Origin: Armatimonadota bacterium
Lineage (GTDB): Bacteria; Armatimonadota; Fimbriimonadia; Fimbriimonadales; Fimbriimonadaceae
Reading direction: 5' to 3'
Assembly (NCBI GenBank): GCA_023392285.1
Contig: JAEVZK010000071.1
Span: forward strand, 1-16,114
DNA length: 16,114 nucleotides
Shown here: piece after piece, positions 1 through 6,884 of the stretch
Layout: every line of letters starts with the position of its first letter
How positions within the stretch are numbered: position 1 is the first letter of the stretch
Notes under the pieces: model-generated
The model's database searches: none
What the model saw: only the letters and a program-made list of their open reading frames with translations
Told to the model about the DNA's origin: nothing
Made by a program: the position numbers and the translations under genes

Positions 1-110
1 GTAATTTTTGATTTTTCCTTTGCCGCCAAAAAAGCTGGTGTGGCGAATGCTGCAACGATTGCGACAATTGCCAGGCAGACGAGAACTTCGAGCAATGTGA
101 ATGCCTTCAT
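1..110 (-). CDS. Type IV prepilin / pseudopilin-like protein, N-terminal fragment (cut by window edge)
   Basis: Only the first 36 codons are present; the gene runs off the left edge. The protein begins MKAFTLLEV and continues into a hydrophobic helix of about 20 residues with a proline at residue 25, then AAKEKSK. This is the N-terminal methylation motif of type IV pilins and type II secretion pseudopilins: a short basic leader, cleavage before Phe4, and Glu at position +5 of the mature protein (Glu8 here). The -1 residue is Ala3 instead of the usual Gly, which prepilin peptidases of the PilD family are known to accept in some phyla. The helix contains a cysteine (Cys12), unusual for this segment. 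A good Shine-Dalgarno site lies 7 bases upstream of the ATG. Such proteins assemble into inner-membrane filaments or act as minor pilins; which one cannot be told from a fragment. The next gene (atpD) points the other way, so the two do not share a transcript. Confidence 0.85.
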   Translation of the reverse strand, partial: MKAFTLLEVLVCLAIVAIVAAFATPAFLAAKEKSKI

Positions 111-117
111 TTGTGAT

Positions 118-122
118 CTCCT
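118..122 (-). promoter_or_regulatory. Shine-Dalgarno site of the prepilin gene
   Basis: The minus strand reads AGGAG, 7 bases before the ATG at 110-108. This is one of the few well-spaced ribosome binding sites in the window and supports the chosen start. Confidence 0.7.
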
Positions 123-621
123 AGGAACTTTAACACGTCATCTGAAGAGCCCCACCACACTTCCTTGTCGGTGCCAAGCCGTGTGAACGACGAAAGCACT
201 AGTGCCAAGCCCAATTCCCACATAGATGGGGAGCATGAGAGTAGAAAAGACATACTTGTAACGGAGCTTCACAGTTTCATTCTAACACCCCCCCCAATCT
301 AAAGGCAGTGGTTATTGCGTAAATGGACGCAATTAAATGGCGTGTCGCGTTGTCGGCTTGTCTTTTACGTTCAGTTATCGCGACCGACAGTCGGCCTATC
401 TGTGCACTACAAGTACTAGGCGGGTGCCTTGCAGCTGCCTCTTCGTTTTGGTAGGGAAATTGTTGTCCGTGCAAACACGGGTTCTCTTGTGTTGCCGCTC
501 CTTCTGCGTCGGACGGAATACGAGATTTCCAAGATTTCTTGGCGTCAAAATGGCCATCATTTAAGAGACGTCCCACCTATAAAATCATTAGGAGTCGCGA
601 AAATCGAACACGGGCTGCAGG
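123..621. other. Long non-coding stretch between prepilin gene and atpD promoter
   Basis: About 500 bases with no credible gene: the short open frames here have unlike-protein composition, overlap each other on both strands and lack start signals. Visible details are a run of eight C at 288-295, a short perfect palindrome at 384-394 (CCGAC, A, GTCGG), and a hairpin at 467-480 (CCGTG, CAAA loop, CACGG). A second TATAAA-type box occurs at 578-583. The prepilin leader region (123-260, minus strand) was compared by eye with the cyclic-di-GMP (GEMM) riboswitch pattern and does not match. Nothing else is recognised. Confidence 0.5.
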
Positions 622-627
622 TATAAT
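622..627 (+). promoter_or_regulatory. Probable -10 box of the atpD-atpC transcript
   Basis: A perfect TATAAT lies 61 bases upstream of the atpD ATG, which would start the transcript near base 634 and give a leader of about 55 bases. No clear -35 hexamer sits 17 bases further upstream. The leader holds two GGAGG sequences (638-642 and 667-671). Confidence 0.5.
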
Positions 628-688
628 TTCCCCGACCGGAGGCAAGTCGCTCCTGTCAACACGCTCGGAGGATTACCCAACACACACC

Positions 689-2131
689 ATGCCCGGAACT
701 GGCAAAGTCATTCAAGTATTAGGTCCGGTTGTCGACTGCCGCTTTAGTGCGGACACGCTCCCGGAGATCTACAACGCCATTGAAATCAAAGATGCTGAAA
801 AGGGCATCAACATGACCTGCGAAGTTGCGCAGCACCTTGGCGACGATATCGTTCGCACGGTTGCGCTGGCTTCGACGGACGGTCTCGTTCGGGGAATGGA
901 CGCCGTCGATACTGGCGCTCCGATTTCTGTGCCGGTCGGCGATATCACCCTTGGGCGCGTTTTTAACCTGATGGGCAAGCCGATCGATAATGGCGCGGCG
1001 ATCCCTGCAGATGCACCTCGACTTCCGATTCACCGTCAGCCGCCGAACTTTGAGTCTCAGTCAACCAAAGTCGAACTGCTTCAAACCGGTCTTAAAGTCA
1101 TCGACCTGATGATTCCTTTCAATAAGGGTGGAAAGATCGGCCTCTTCGGAGGTGCGGGTCTGGGCAAGACCGTTTTGATTCAGGAGCTCATCCGAAACAT
1201 CGCTGTTGAAGCCTCTGGTGTGTCGATGTTTGCCGGCGTGGGCGAGAGAACGCGCGAAGGCAACGACCTCTGGCTGGAAATGCAGCACGCGAAGTTCACG
1301 GACAAAGACGGCGTCGAAAAGTCGGTTCTCGACAAGACAGCCATGGTGTTTGGTCAGATGAACGAGCCGCCAGGAGCTCGACTTCGAGTCGCTCTTACCG
1401 CACTCACGATGGCAGAATACTTCCGCGATGAAGTCGGCAGCGACGTTCTGATCTTCATCGATAACATTTTCAGGTTCGTGCAGGCAGGTTCAGAGGTATC
1501 AGCGCTTCTCGGCCGAATGCCTTCTGCTGTGGGTTATCAGCCAACGCTGGCCACTGAAATGGGCTTGCTCCAAGAGCGCATTACCTCCACGAAGAAGGGT
1601 TCGGTTACCTCTGTTCAGGCGGTTTATGTCCCCGCTGACGACCCTTCGGACCCGGCCCCGGCGACCACCTTTGCCCACTTGGACGCTTACGTGTATCTCG
1701 ATCGTGCCATTGCTTCCAAGGGTCTATACCCGGCGGTCGATCCGCTTAACTCCACGTCGAAGAATCTTGACCCTCGAGTCGTCGGTCAAGAGCACTATGA
1801 CGTTGCGCGGCGAGTCCAGCAAACGTTGCAGCGATATAAGGAACTGCAGGACATCATCGCGATTCTCGGCATCGACGAATTGTCCGATGACGACAAGACG
1901 CTCGTAGCTCGTGCGAGAAAGATCGAGCGCTTCCTCTCGCAGCCAAACTTCGTTGCGGAGCAGTTCACGGGTAATCCCGGACGCTACGTGACCATCGAAG
2001 AGACGGTCGCGGCATTCAAGGAACTCGTTGAAGGCAACCTCGATGACATTCCTGAGCAGGCGTTCCTCTACTGCGGCGGCTTGGAGGACGTTCGCGAGAA
2101 AGCTGCAAAGCTTCGCGCGATCAATGCCTAG
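689..2131 (+). CDS. atpD: F1Fo ATP synthase subunit beta
   Basis: Catalytic beta subunit of the F1 sector, which makes ATP from ADP and phosphate at the membrane. The 480-residue product matches the usual family length (460-480). Visible in order: N-terminal barrel starting GKVIQVLGPVVD, Walker A GGAGLGKT at residues 154-161 with Lys160, the catalytic-glutamate motif GERTREG with Glu186, Walker B aspartate Asp258 in FIDNIFRF, then the strongly conserved SALLGRMPSAVGYQPTLATEMG region, YPAVDPL and the C-terminal EQAF. Small departures from common sequences are Leu for Val in the P-loop and Val for Thr after FRF. The open frame extends upstream to 539, but that would add 50 unconserved residues and would include the promoter, so ATG 689 is preferred. 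The GGAGG at 667-671 is 17 bases from this ATG, longer than usual. atpC follows after 73 bases; no other atp gene precedes it. Confidence 0.97.
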   Translation: MPGTGKVIQVLGPVVDCRFSADTLPEIYNAIEIKDAEKGINMTCEVAQHLGDDIVRTVALASTDGLVRGMDAVDTGAPISVPVGDITLGRVFNLMGKPIDNGAAIPADAPRLPIHRQPPNFESQSTKVELLQTGLKVIDLMIPFNKGGKIGLFGGAGLGKTVLIQELIRNIAVEASGVSMFAGVGERTREGNDLWLEMQHAKFTDKDGVEKSVLDKTAMVFGQMNEPPGARLRVALTALTMAEYFRDEVGSDVLIFIDNIFRFVQAGSEVSALLGRMPSAVGYQPTLATEMGLLQERITSTKKGSVTSVQAVYVPADDPSDPAPATTFAHLDAYVYLDRAIASKGLYPAVDPLNSTSKNLDPRVVGQEHYDVARRVQQTLQRYKELQDIIAILGIDELSDDDKTLVARARKIERFLSQPNFVAEQFTGNPGRYVTIEETVAAFKELVEGNLDDIPEQAFLYCGGLEDVREKAAKLRAINA

Positions 2132-2147
2132 CAAATATTAGTAGTCC

Positions 2148-2188
2148 GTAGCCAGTCGCCCAGCCTACAGAAACTGGGTACCGGCTAC
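2148..2188. repeat. Imperfect hairpin between atpD and atpC
   Basis: GTAGCC (2148-2153) pairs with GGCTAC (2183-2188) and CCCAG (2159-2163) with CTGGG (2174-2178), with a small internal bulge and a 10-base loop. No T run follows, so it is unlikely to be a terminator. It may modulate mRNA stability or the beta:epsilon ratio. It starts with GTAG and ends with CTAC, which would also fit a REP-type element. Confidence 0.55.
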
Positions 2189-2204
2189 TGATCCCTTCTA
2201 AACA

Positions 2205-2615
2205 ATGGCAAGAGAATTTACTTTATCGGTTGTCGCTCCGGACCGCTCAGTGGTCGAAGCTTCAGTGCAATCCGTCGTGGCACCAGGCGTCGAAGGCTAT
2301 TTCGGCGTAATGGCTGGGCACGAGCCTACGATTGCCGCTTTGCGACCGGGAATTCTGGAATATCTCGACGCATCGAATCAGAGGCGATACGTTTATACTG
2401 GGGGTGGCTTCGCTGAGGTCACCGGGGAGCGGGTGACCATTTTAGCGGATGACGCCGCACCAGCCAGTGAGATCGACATCGCAGAAGCAGAAAGGCGGCT
2501 CGAAGAAGCTCGTAAAGCTCTGCGTGGAGAATCGAGCGAGATCAGCAGTCAGAACGCAGTAATCGAGATGGATCGCGCAATCGAACGTATTCGCGCAGCC
2601 CGCATCGGCCGGTAG
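2205..2615 (+). CDS. atpC: F1Fo ATP synthase subunit epsilon
   Basis: Epsilon is part of the rotating central stalk and couples proton flow to catalysis; in many bacteria its C-terminal helices also inhibit ATP hydrolysis. The 136-residue product has the standard two parts. The N-terminal beta sandwich (about residues 1-85) includes the family pattern VVAPGVEGYFGVMAGH, matching the EGELGIYPGH-type signature. The C-terminal pair of helices (about 88-136) is rich in Glu, Arg and Ala, as in full-length epsilon, so the inhibitory hairpin is present. No Shine-Dalgarno sequence is apparent before ATG 2205; translation may be coupled to atpD or depend on the intercistronic hairpin. The adjacency atpD-atpC is the usual end of the atp operon. 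Confidence 0.95.
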   Translation: MAREFTLSVVAPDRSVVEASVQSVVAPGVEGYFGVMAGHEPTIAALRPGILEYLDASNQRRYVYTGGGFAEVTGERVTILADDAAPASEIDIAEAERRLEEARKALRGESSEISSQNAVIEMDRAIERIRAARIGR

Positions 2616-2672
2616 ACACGTTCCGTGCGAGAAACGGTCTCGACTTGCCAAGGTGAATCGTCTAAAGCCTAA

Positions 2673-3539
2673 ATGCGACGATTCGCCTTATTCTTTCTCC
2701 CATGGCTACTGCTCGCCTGCTCCAGTGGAGCGGCACAGAAGCCAGTCGTTAAGCCAGGAACTTACGACAAAACGATTGCTGAGGGCAAACTCAGTCGCAC
2801 CTACAAATTAGTCGTTCCTAAAGGTTACGACGGACGCCATGCCCTTCCCTTGGTCATTCTGCTTCATGGCTGGACCTCGAATGCCGATCAGATCCTGGCA
2901 ATCACTAAATTCGGGGACAAGGCCGATAAGGAGTCTTTCTTTCTGGCGGTTCCCAATGGCACTGCAGGGATTGGACAGGCGAGGGGATGGAACGTCGGCT
3001 TTCTCGACCTGGGCGCAGCCGGAATCGATGACGTCAAGTTCGTTAGCGACATCCTCGATGCGTGCGAACGAGACTTGATGGTCGATTCGAAGCGGATCTA
3101 TGTGACTGGACATTCCAATGGAGCGATGCTCGCGCATCGGATTGGTGCCGAACTTGGCAAACGCATTGCAGCGATCGCCCCTGTTTCAGGTTCAGTTGGG
3201 ATGGGTCAAACCCTGATCGGCAAGCCGGTGGCACCTGTGTCCGTTTTGATTATTCACGGGGATCAGGACGAAACCGTCGCCTATGACGAGAAAGCCAGGG
3301 CCTTTCTAATGAGCATCTCAGCGGAGAAATCAGCCAAGTTTTGGGCGGATGCCAACAGTTGCACATCCGCGGTTCAATCCAGGTTTGGTAAAAATCGACT
3401 CGAACGGTGGATTGGCGGTAAAGGGGATACGCAGGTCGAGTTCATCACCGTCGCAGGAGGACACCACGCGTGGCCAACTGATCCCTTCAACGCGACTGAT
3501 GCGATTTGGGATTTCTTCCGAATGCATCCGAAGCCCTGA
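2673..3539 (+). CDS. Lipoprotein esterase, PHB depolymerase / LpqC-like alpha/beta hydrolase
   Basis: Probable secreted, lipid-anchored serine esterase. The 288-residue protein opens with a basic-hydrophobic signal and the lipobox LLAC, giving Cys16 as the lipidated residue. The hydrolase domain follows: strand plus oxyanion segment VILLHGW (about 61-67), nucleophile motif GHSNG with Ser148, a likely acid Asp199 in IIHGDQDE, and His264 in AGGHHAWP. This order and the HG, GHSNG and GGHxWP motifs are those of the COG3509 family, which includes poly(3-hydroxybutyrate) depolymerases, feruloyl esterases and acetylxylan esterases. The true substrate cannot be read from sequence. It starts 57 bases after atpC on the same strand and could ride on that transcript, though a functional link to ATP synthase is not expected. 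No good ribosome site is seen. It ends 16 bases before the convergent deacetylase gene. Confidence 0.85.
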   Translation: MRRFALFFLPWLLLACSSGAAQKPVVKPGTYDKTIAEGKLSRTYKLVVPKGYDGRHALPLVILLHGWTSNADQILAITKFGDKADKESFFLAVPNGTAGIGQARGWNVGFLDLGAAGIDDVKFVSDILDACERDLMVDSKRIYVTGHSNGAMLAHRIGAELGKRIAAIAPVSGSVGMGQTLIGKPVAPVSVLIIHGDQDETVAYDEKARAFLMSISAEKSAKFWADANSCTSAVQSRFGKNRLERWIGGKGDTQVEFITVAGGHHAWPTDPFNATDAIWDFFRMHPKP

Positions 3540-3555
3540 ATAGGGAAGTCAGAGA

Positions 3556-4290
3556 CTAAGGCGCGAGAGGATAGTGCCGAACTGCAAATAATTCATTCGT
3601 TCTGATGAACGACACCAGCAAGCCGCGCTTAAGTGGAGCCTTCCGGCACAGCTGGGAGTGATATTCCAAGATGGCCTGCTCCTTCTCGTCCTCCGTCTCG
3701 CTTGGTAGCGGCAGGACTTCCCAAGTCGACAGATCATCGTGTATTCGAAGTGGCGTAGAAAGGGGCGAATCGGGTTTGAAGCTGTCCGGATCGGGGGACC
3801 GCCGACAGTGGACGACGAAGAAGAGGACGTCCATCGGCGTGGAAGATGCGTATGCGAGCCTTTCAATTGCCCGACCGACGGTCGCATGATCTGGATGGAA
3901 ATCGAGCGGGTGAGTTCCTATAACCACGGTCGGGCGAAAAGCTGCTGTGATGCGTTGCAGTCGAGGGTAAAAGTCGCGGGCTCCGTTTAGATACCCATCT
4001 GGAAGGTCGAAGAACGTGATCGCAGAACTCGGCACCCCAATTTTAGCCATCGCGTGGGTGAGCTCCTGATGCCTAACGCTCGCCTTTCCTCGGAGCGATC
4101 CGTCCGTTGCGACGACAATCTGAACCGCCGCATGTACGCGGACCGCCATTGACAGATAACCGGCTGCTCCAATGGTCTCATCATCAGGGTGGGGGGCGAC
4201 AACCAGAACTCGGTCGGCAGCCGTTGGGAGCGTTAAAGCGCCGAAGAAACGGGTGTGGAGCAGGGACAGGAAAACGGCCGGAATGAACAT
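3556..4290 (-). CDS. PIG-L / LmbE-family zinc-dependent deacetylase
   Basis: Probable metal-dependent N-deacetylase acting on an N-acetylated sugar or glycoside. The 244-residue product carries the family zinc motif APHPDDE at residues 32-38 (His34, Asp37 as ligands, Asp36 as catalytic base in the family) and the third ligand in FHPDH at 131-135 (His135). Between them is the Rossmann-like pattern of strands expected of PIG-L. Family members act in mycothiol, bacillithiol and teicoplanin-type pathways and in GPI synthesis; nothing here singles out one. The first 26 residues are hydrophobic (FIPAVFLSLL) and could be a weak signal or membrane segment, but there is no lipobox. ATG 4290 is the only Met near the motif. 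No Shine-Dalgarno site precedes it; instead TATAAA lies 10 bases upstream, so the mRNA may have almost no leader. It is divergent from the haem protein gene. Confidence 0.85.
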   Translation of the reverse strand: MFIPAVFLSLLHTRFFGALTLPTAADRVLVVAPHPDDETIGAAGYLSMAVRVHAAVQIVVATDGSLRGKASVRHQELTHAMAKIGVPSSAITFFDLPDGYLNGARDFYPRLQRITAAFRPTVVIGTHPLDFHPDHATVGRAIERLAYASSTPMDVLFFVVHCRRSPDPDSFKPDSPLSTPLRIHDDLSTWEVLPLPSETEDEKEQAILEYHSQLCRKAPLKRGLLVSFIRTNELFAVRHYPLAP

Positions 4291-4300
4291 GTTGCCGCAA

Positions 4301-4306
4301 TTTATA
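4301..4306 (-). promoter_or_regulatory. Possible -10 box of the PIG-L deacetylase gene
   Basis: The minus strand reads TATAAA, 10 bases before the ATG. With a start site about 7 bases downstream, the transcript would begin 3-4 bases before the start codon, in effect leaderless. No -35 was recognised. Confidence 0.4.
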
Positions 4307-4389
4307 ACCTAGCTCGCAAAAAACTGGTTCCAAAGATCTAAGTTGCACGTAACGAGGAGCCGCACGTCTCGTCCAAACTCTGCAAAGTC

Positions 4390-5121
4390 ATGAAAATTGT
4401 AACTAATCTCGCTGTCGTCGCGCTCGGCATTACCCTCTTCGGCGGCGCGGTTGCGTTCGTAAATCGCCCGACTGATGGTGATCTGCTCAAAACAAAAGCT
4501 AAAGCGGCGGTGAACACCCTTGAGGCGCAGCTGCAACGGAGATTTCACGACCGGAACAATGTGAGCTTTGGCATGGAGAGAGTGGTCCGAGTCGGTCGCC
4601 GATTACACTTTGACGTGGTGGCCGATCGCAGTTCGCTCGGCATGCTCGATCAGTTGGGCAACCGACTGCCTGCCAAACGCACAGATAAAGGAGTTCTTTA
4701 CCAAATTCCTTCAGGCGAATGGCGGGCCGCCGACAAACTGCCTCGCATGATGCACGCGGAGAATGAAGAGGAGCGCGAGGCGATCAAGACTCTCAACCAG
4801 TCGGGTCTCAACATTGCTATTTATACGGCAGGGCGCTTTGATCCTGTCGGCAAAGCTCTACGAGTGAGAGGACCCGCTTTTCTCGACTACGACAACCTTG
4901 AACTTCCTTCGAAGTCGGAGTTGTCGGCGGTAGCGACCGAAGCATGGAAAAGTGGTGACGAGAGCGTCACAGTAGGGAAGTGGACATTCCTGATCGGCCG
5001 GGTCGCCCTTGACGATGAATCTTGCCTCGGATGTCATCAGGCGAACGACCCATCCAGGAAGCCGGTAAGGGTGGGCGAGACTGCCGGGCTGTTCATGATC
5101 GCAGTTCAACCGAAGTCTTAA
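4390..5121 (+). CDS. Exported single-haem c-type protein, possibly a compact Tll0287-like (DUF3365-like) domain
   Basis: The 243-residue protein begins with MKIVTNLAVVALGITLFGG, a signal peptide or N-terminal anchor (about residues 5-24). A helical segment (about 30-52) and a mixed region follow. Near the C-terminus is one covalent haem-binding motif, CLGCH at 212-216. After it comes RVGETAGLFMIAVQP, which resembles the VGD-x-x-G-x-x-S-V-x-x-P ending that follows CxxCH in Tll0287-like haem domains. The placement of a lone CxxCH near the end of a 200-residue PAS-like fold also fits that family, while classic class I cytochromes c have it near their start. I infer a periplasmic redox or gas-binding haem protein with no attached output domain. 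A distal axial ligand is not certain. No cytochrome biogenesis or oxidase gene is adjacent. The gene stands alone between the deacetylase and tRNA-Pro, and no close Shine-Dalgarno site is visible. Confidence 0.7.
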   Translation: MKIVTNLAVVALGITLFGGAVAFVNRPTDGDLLKTKAKAAVNTLEAQLQRRFHDRNNVSFGMERVVRVGRRLHFDVVADRSSLGMLDQLGNRLPAKRTDKGVLYQIPSGEWRAADKLPRMMHAENEEEREAIKTLNQSGLNIAIYTAGRFDPVGKALRVRGPAFLDYDNLELPSKSELSAVATEAWKSGDESVTVGKWTFLIGRVALDDESCLGCHQANDPSRKPVRVGETAGLFMIAVQPKS

Positions 5122-5132
5122 CGGAACCGAGG

Positions 5133-5138
5133 TATAAT
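5133..5138 (+). promoter_or_regulatory. -10 box for tRNA-Pro
   Basis: A perfect TATAAT ends 11 bases before the mature tRNA 5' end, the usual distance for a tRNA promoter. A -35 match at the right spacing is not evident; TTCAAC (5105-5110) is 22 bases away. Confidence 0.55.
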
Positions 5139-5149
5139 AAGCCTCTTAT

Positions 5150-5226
5150 CGGGGCGTGGCGCAGCTTGGTAGCGCATCTGCTTTGGGAGCAGAGGGTCGC
5201 ACGTTCGAATCGTGTCGCCCCGACCA
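5150..5226 (+). tRNA. tRNA-Pro(UGG), CCA encoded
   Basis: All arms fold: acceptor CGGGGCG with CGCCCCG, D arm GCGC/GCGC, anticodon stem TCTGC/GCAGA around loop TTTGGGA with anticodon TGG at 5184-5186, and T arm GCACG/CGTGT (one G-T pair) around TTCGAAT. The C1-G72 pair is typical of proline tRNAs. Discriminator A and a genomic CCA (5224-5226) end the gene. A run of six T (5230-5235) follows closely and may help end transcription. Confidence 0.97.
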
Positions 5227-5300
5227 AAATTTTTTGCACCTAAGATTTTCTCTATCGTGCACCGGCGGTTCAATTCACATGAGCATTGATCCCGAACCGC

Positions 5301-5306
5301 TATAAT
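5301..5306 (+). promoter_or_regulatory. -10 box of the acyl-CoA dehydrogenase operon
   Basis: A perfect TATAAT lies 10 bases before ATG 5317, so the predicted start site is within about 4 bases of the start codon. There is no room for a Shine-Dalgarno sequence, which suggests a leaderless or near-leaderless mRNA. Possible -35 elements are poorly spaced. Confidence 0.5.
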
Positions 5307-5316
5307 TACTCAATCT

Positions 5317-6882
5317 ATGCCGACTAGCACTGATCGCGTGATACCCGGTTGCGACTTCTTACACACAACGCCTGAACGCACCTTTATTCCCGAGGATTTC
5401 AGCGGCGACGAACTGCTGATGATCGAAACGGCCGAGCAGTTTTCGCGGGGCGAGATCATTCCAGTATTGGACCGGCTTGAGCATCAAGAAGAGGGACTGA
5501 TGCCCAATCTGATGCGAAAGGCTGGCGAGCTCGGACTTTGCGGTGTGGATGCTCCTGAGCAGTATGGCGGCCTTGGCTTGGGCAAGAACCTTGCTGCACG
5601 TATTCTTGAGTATCTTTCGCTCGACGCTTCATTCAGCGTCACCTTTGGCGTGAGCACAGGGATCAGCCAAGTGGCTTTGCAGTGGTTTGGCACTGAAGCT
5701 CAGAAGCAGCAGTATCTCCCCAGGCTTTCCAGCGGAGAATGGATCGGCGCCTATTGCCTCAGCGAGCCGAACAGCGGCACAGACGCCCTCTCAGCTTCAA
5801 CTCGGGCAGAGCGCCGAGGGGATAAGTGGGTCTTGAATGGCACGAAGATGTGGATCAGCAATGCCAAATGGGCGGACTTCTTCCTGGTCATGGCGAAGAT
5901 CGATGGGGAGCAGCTGAGCGCGTTTCTGGTCGAGCGAACCATGCCCGGCGTCTCCATTTCGCGAGAGGAGCACAAGATGGGCCTAAAGGGATCTTCGACA
6001 GCGCGCGTGCTGCTGGAAGATGCCCAAGTTCCACTTGAGAATTTGCTGTATGAGCCTGGCAGGGGCCATGTTGTGGCCTTGAACGCCTTGAACATTGGTC
6101 GTTTCAAGCTCTCAAGCATGTCGATCGGTCCGACACGGTCCGCAATCGGACTGGCAGCGCGCTACGTGCAAGAGCGGAAGCAGTTCGGTCAGAGCATTTC
6201 AAACTTCGGTCTTATCAAGAAGAAGTTCGCGATTATGGCCTCGTTGTTTTTCGCGGCTGAAAGCATGATTTATCGCACTGGTGACCTTCTCGATCAGCGC
6301 TTTGCAGAGGTTGACGGAACGAGCGAGAGCACTCGTAAGGCTGCTGAAGAGTATGCGGTCGAGTGCAGCTGCTGCAAGGTGTTCTCAACGGAGGCGGAGT
6401 CGATCATCGTCGACGAGGCGCTGCAGTGCTACGGTGGCTACGGCTTTACGGAAGAGTTCCCAATCGCCAGAATCTACCGGGACGCTCGTGTCAGCCGAAT
6501 CTACGAGGGCACAAACGAAATTAATCGTGTGTTCATAGCTGATCGCCTACGGCGAAAAGGGATCACTTCGACTTCGGGCGACTCTTTCATCAGCACGTTG
6601 TGCGGTCAGGCGCTTTCTCGGGCCGAGAACGATCAAATTCTCGCCGGGGCGACCAGCGACCTGGTGATCCTCGATTACGCGGAACAGTCGGCCCGGCTTC
6701 GGGCCGCTCGGTTGGGAGGGTTACACCAACAGCTGTACAACTGCTTCCTCGTCTGGGCCAACGCCCGAGCCACTGAGGCTTTCCAGATCGCGACAGGTGA
6801 GGCGGTGCAGGTGCCCGCAGCACCGGCGATCGACTGGAATTCCATTGCTCAGGCAGTCTACGAAAAGAAAGCGCCGCTTTAA
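5317..6882 (+). CDS. Acyl-CoA dehydrogenase family protein
   Basis: FAD-dependent alpha,beta-dehydrogenation of an acyl-CoA thioester, the first step of fatty-acid beta-oxidation, in the cytoplasm. The 521-residue product has the complete fold. The N-terminal helical domain covers about residues 30-140 (PEQYGGLGLG at 80-89). The middle beta domain holds the flavin signature AYCLSEPNSGTDA at 145-157 and KMWISNA at 177-183. The C-terminal helical domain has ERKQFG at 286-291, QCYGGYGFTEE at 370-380 and the catalytic base Glu397 in RIYEGTNE. About 110 residues after Glu397, including SFISTLCG, go beyond the 380-residue short-chain type and recall the C-terminal extension of very-long-chain enzymes, so a long-chain substrate is a guess. 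No partner beta-oxidation genes are visible. It is followed after 2 bases by the 2TM-domain gene. Confidence 0.95.
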   Translation: MPTSTDRVIPGCDFLHTTPERTFIPEDFSGDELLMIETAEQFSRGEIIPVLDRLEHQEEGLMPNLMRKAGELGLCGVDAPEQYGGLGLGKNLAARILEYLSLDASFSVTFGVSTGISQVALQWFGTEAQKQQYLPRLSSGEWIGAYCLSEPNSGTDALSASTRAERRGDKWVLNGTKMWISNAKWADFFLVMAKIDGEQLSAFLVERTMPGVSISREEHKMGLKGSSTARVLLEDAQVPLENLLYEPGRGHVVALNALNIGRFKLSSMSIGPTRSAIGLAARYVQERKQFGQSISNFGLIKKKFAIMASLFFAAESMIYRTGDLLDQRFAEVDGTSESTRKAAEEYAVECSCCKVFSTEAESIIVDEALQCYGGYGFTEEFPIARIYRDARVSRIYEGTNEINRVFIADRLRRKGITSTSGDSFISTLCGQALSRAENDQILAGATSDLVILDYAEQSARLRAARLGGLHQQLYNCFLVWANARATEAFQIATGEAVQVPAAPAIDWNSIAQAVYEKKAPL

Positions 6883-6884
6883 CG

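Noticed and set aside
123..260. Possible cyclic-di-GMP or other riboswitch before the prepilin gene
   Set aside because: The region was scanned for GEMM conserved bases; the core motifs are missing.
337..626. Short open frames on both strands upstream of atpD
   Set aside because: They overlap each other, have odd composition, no start signals and no recognisable domain.
539..688. In-frame 50-residue N-terminal extension of atpD
   Set aside because: It has no likeness to beta subunits, includes the TATAAT promoter, and the standard N-terminus begins at ATG 689.
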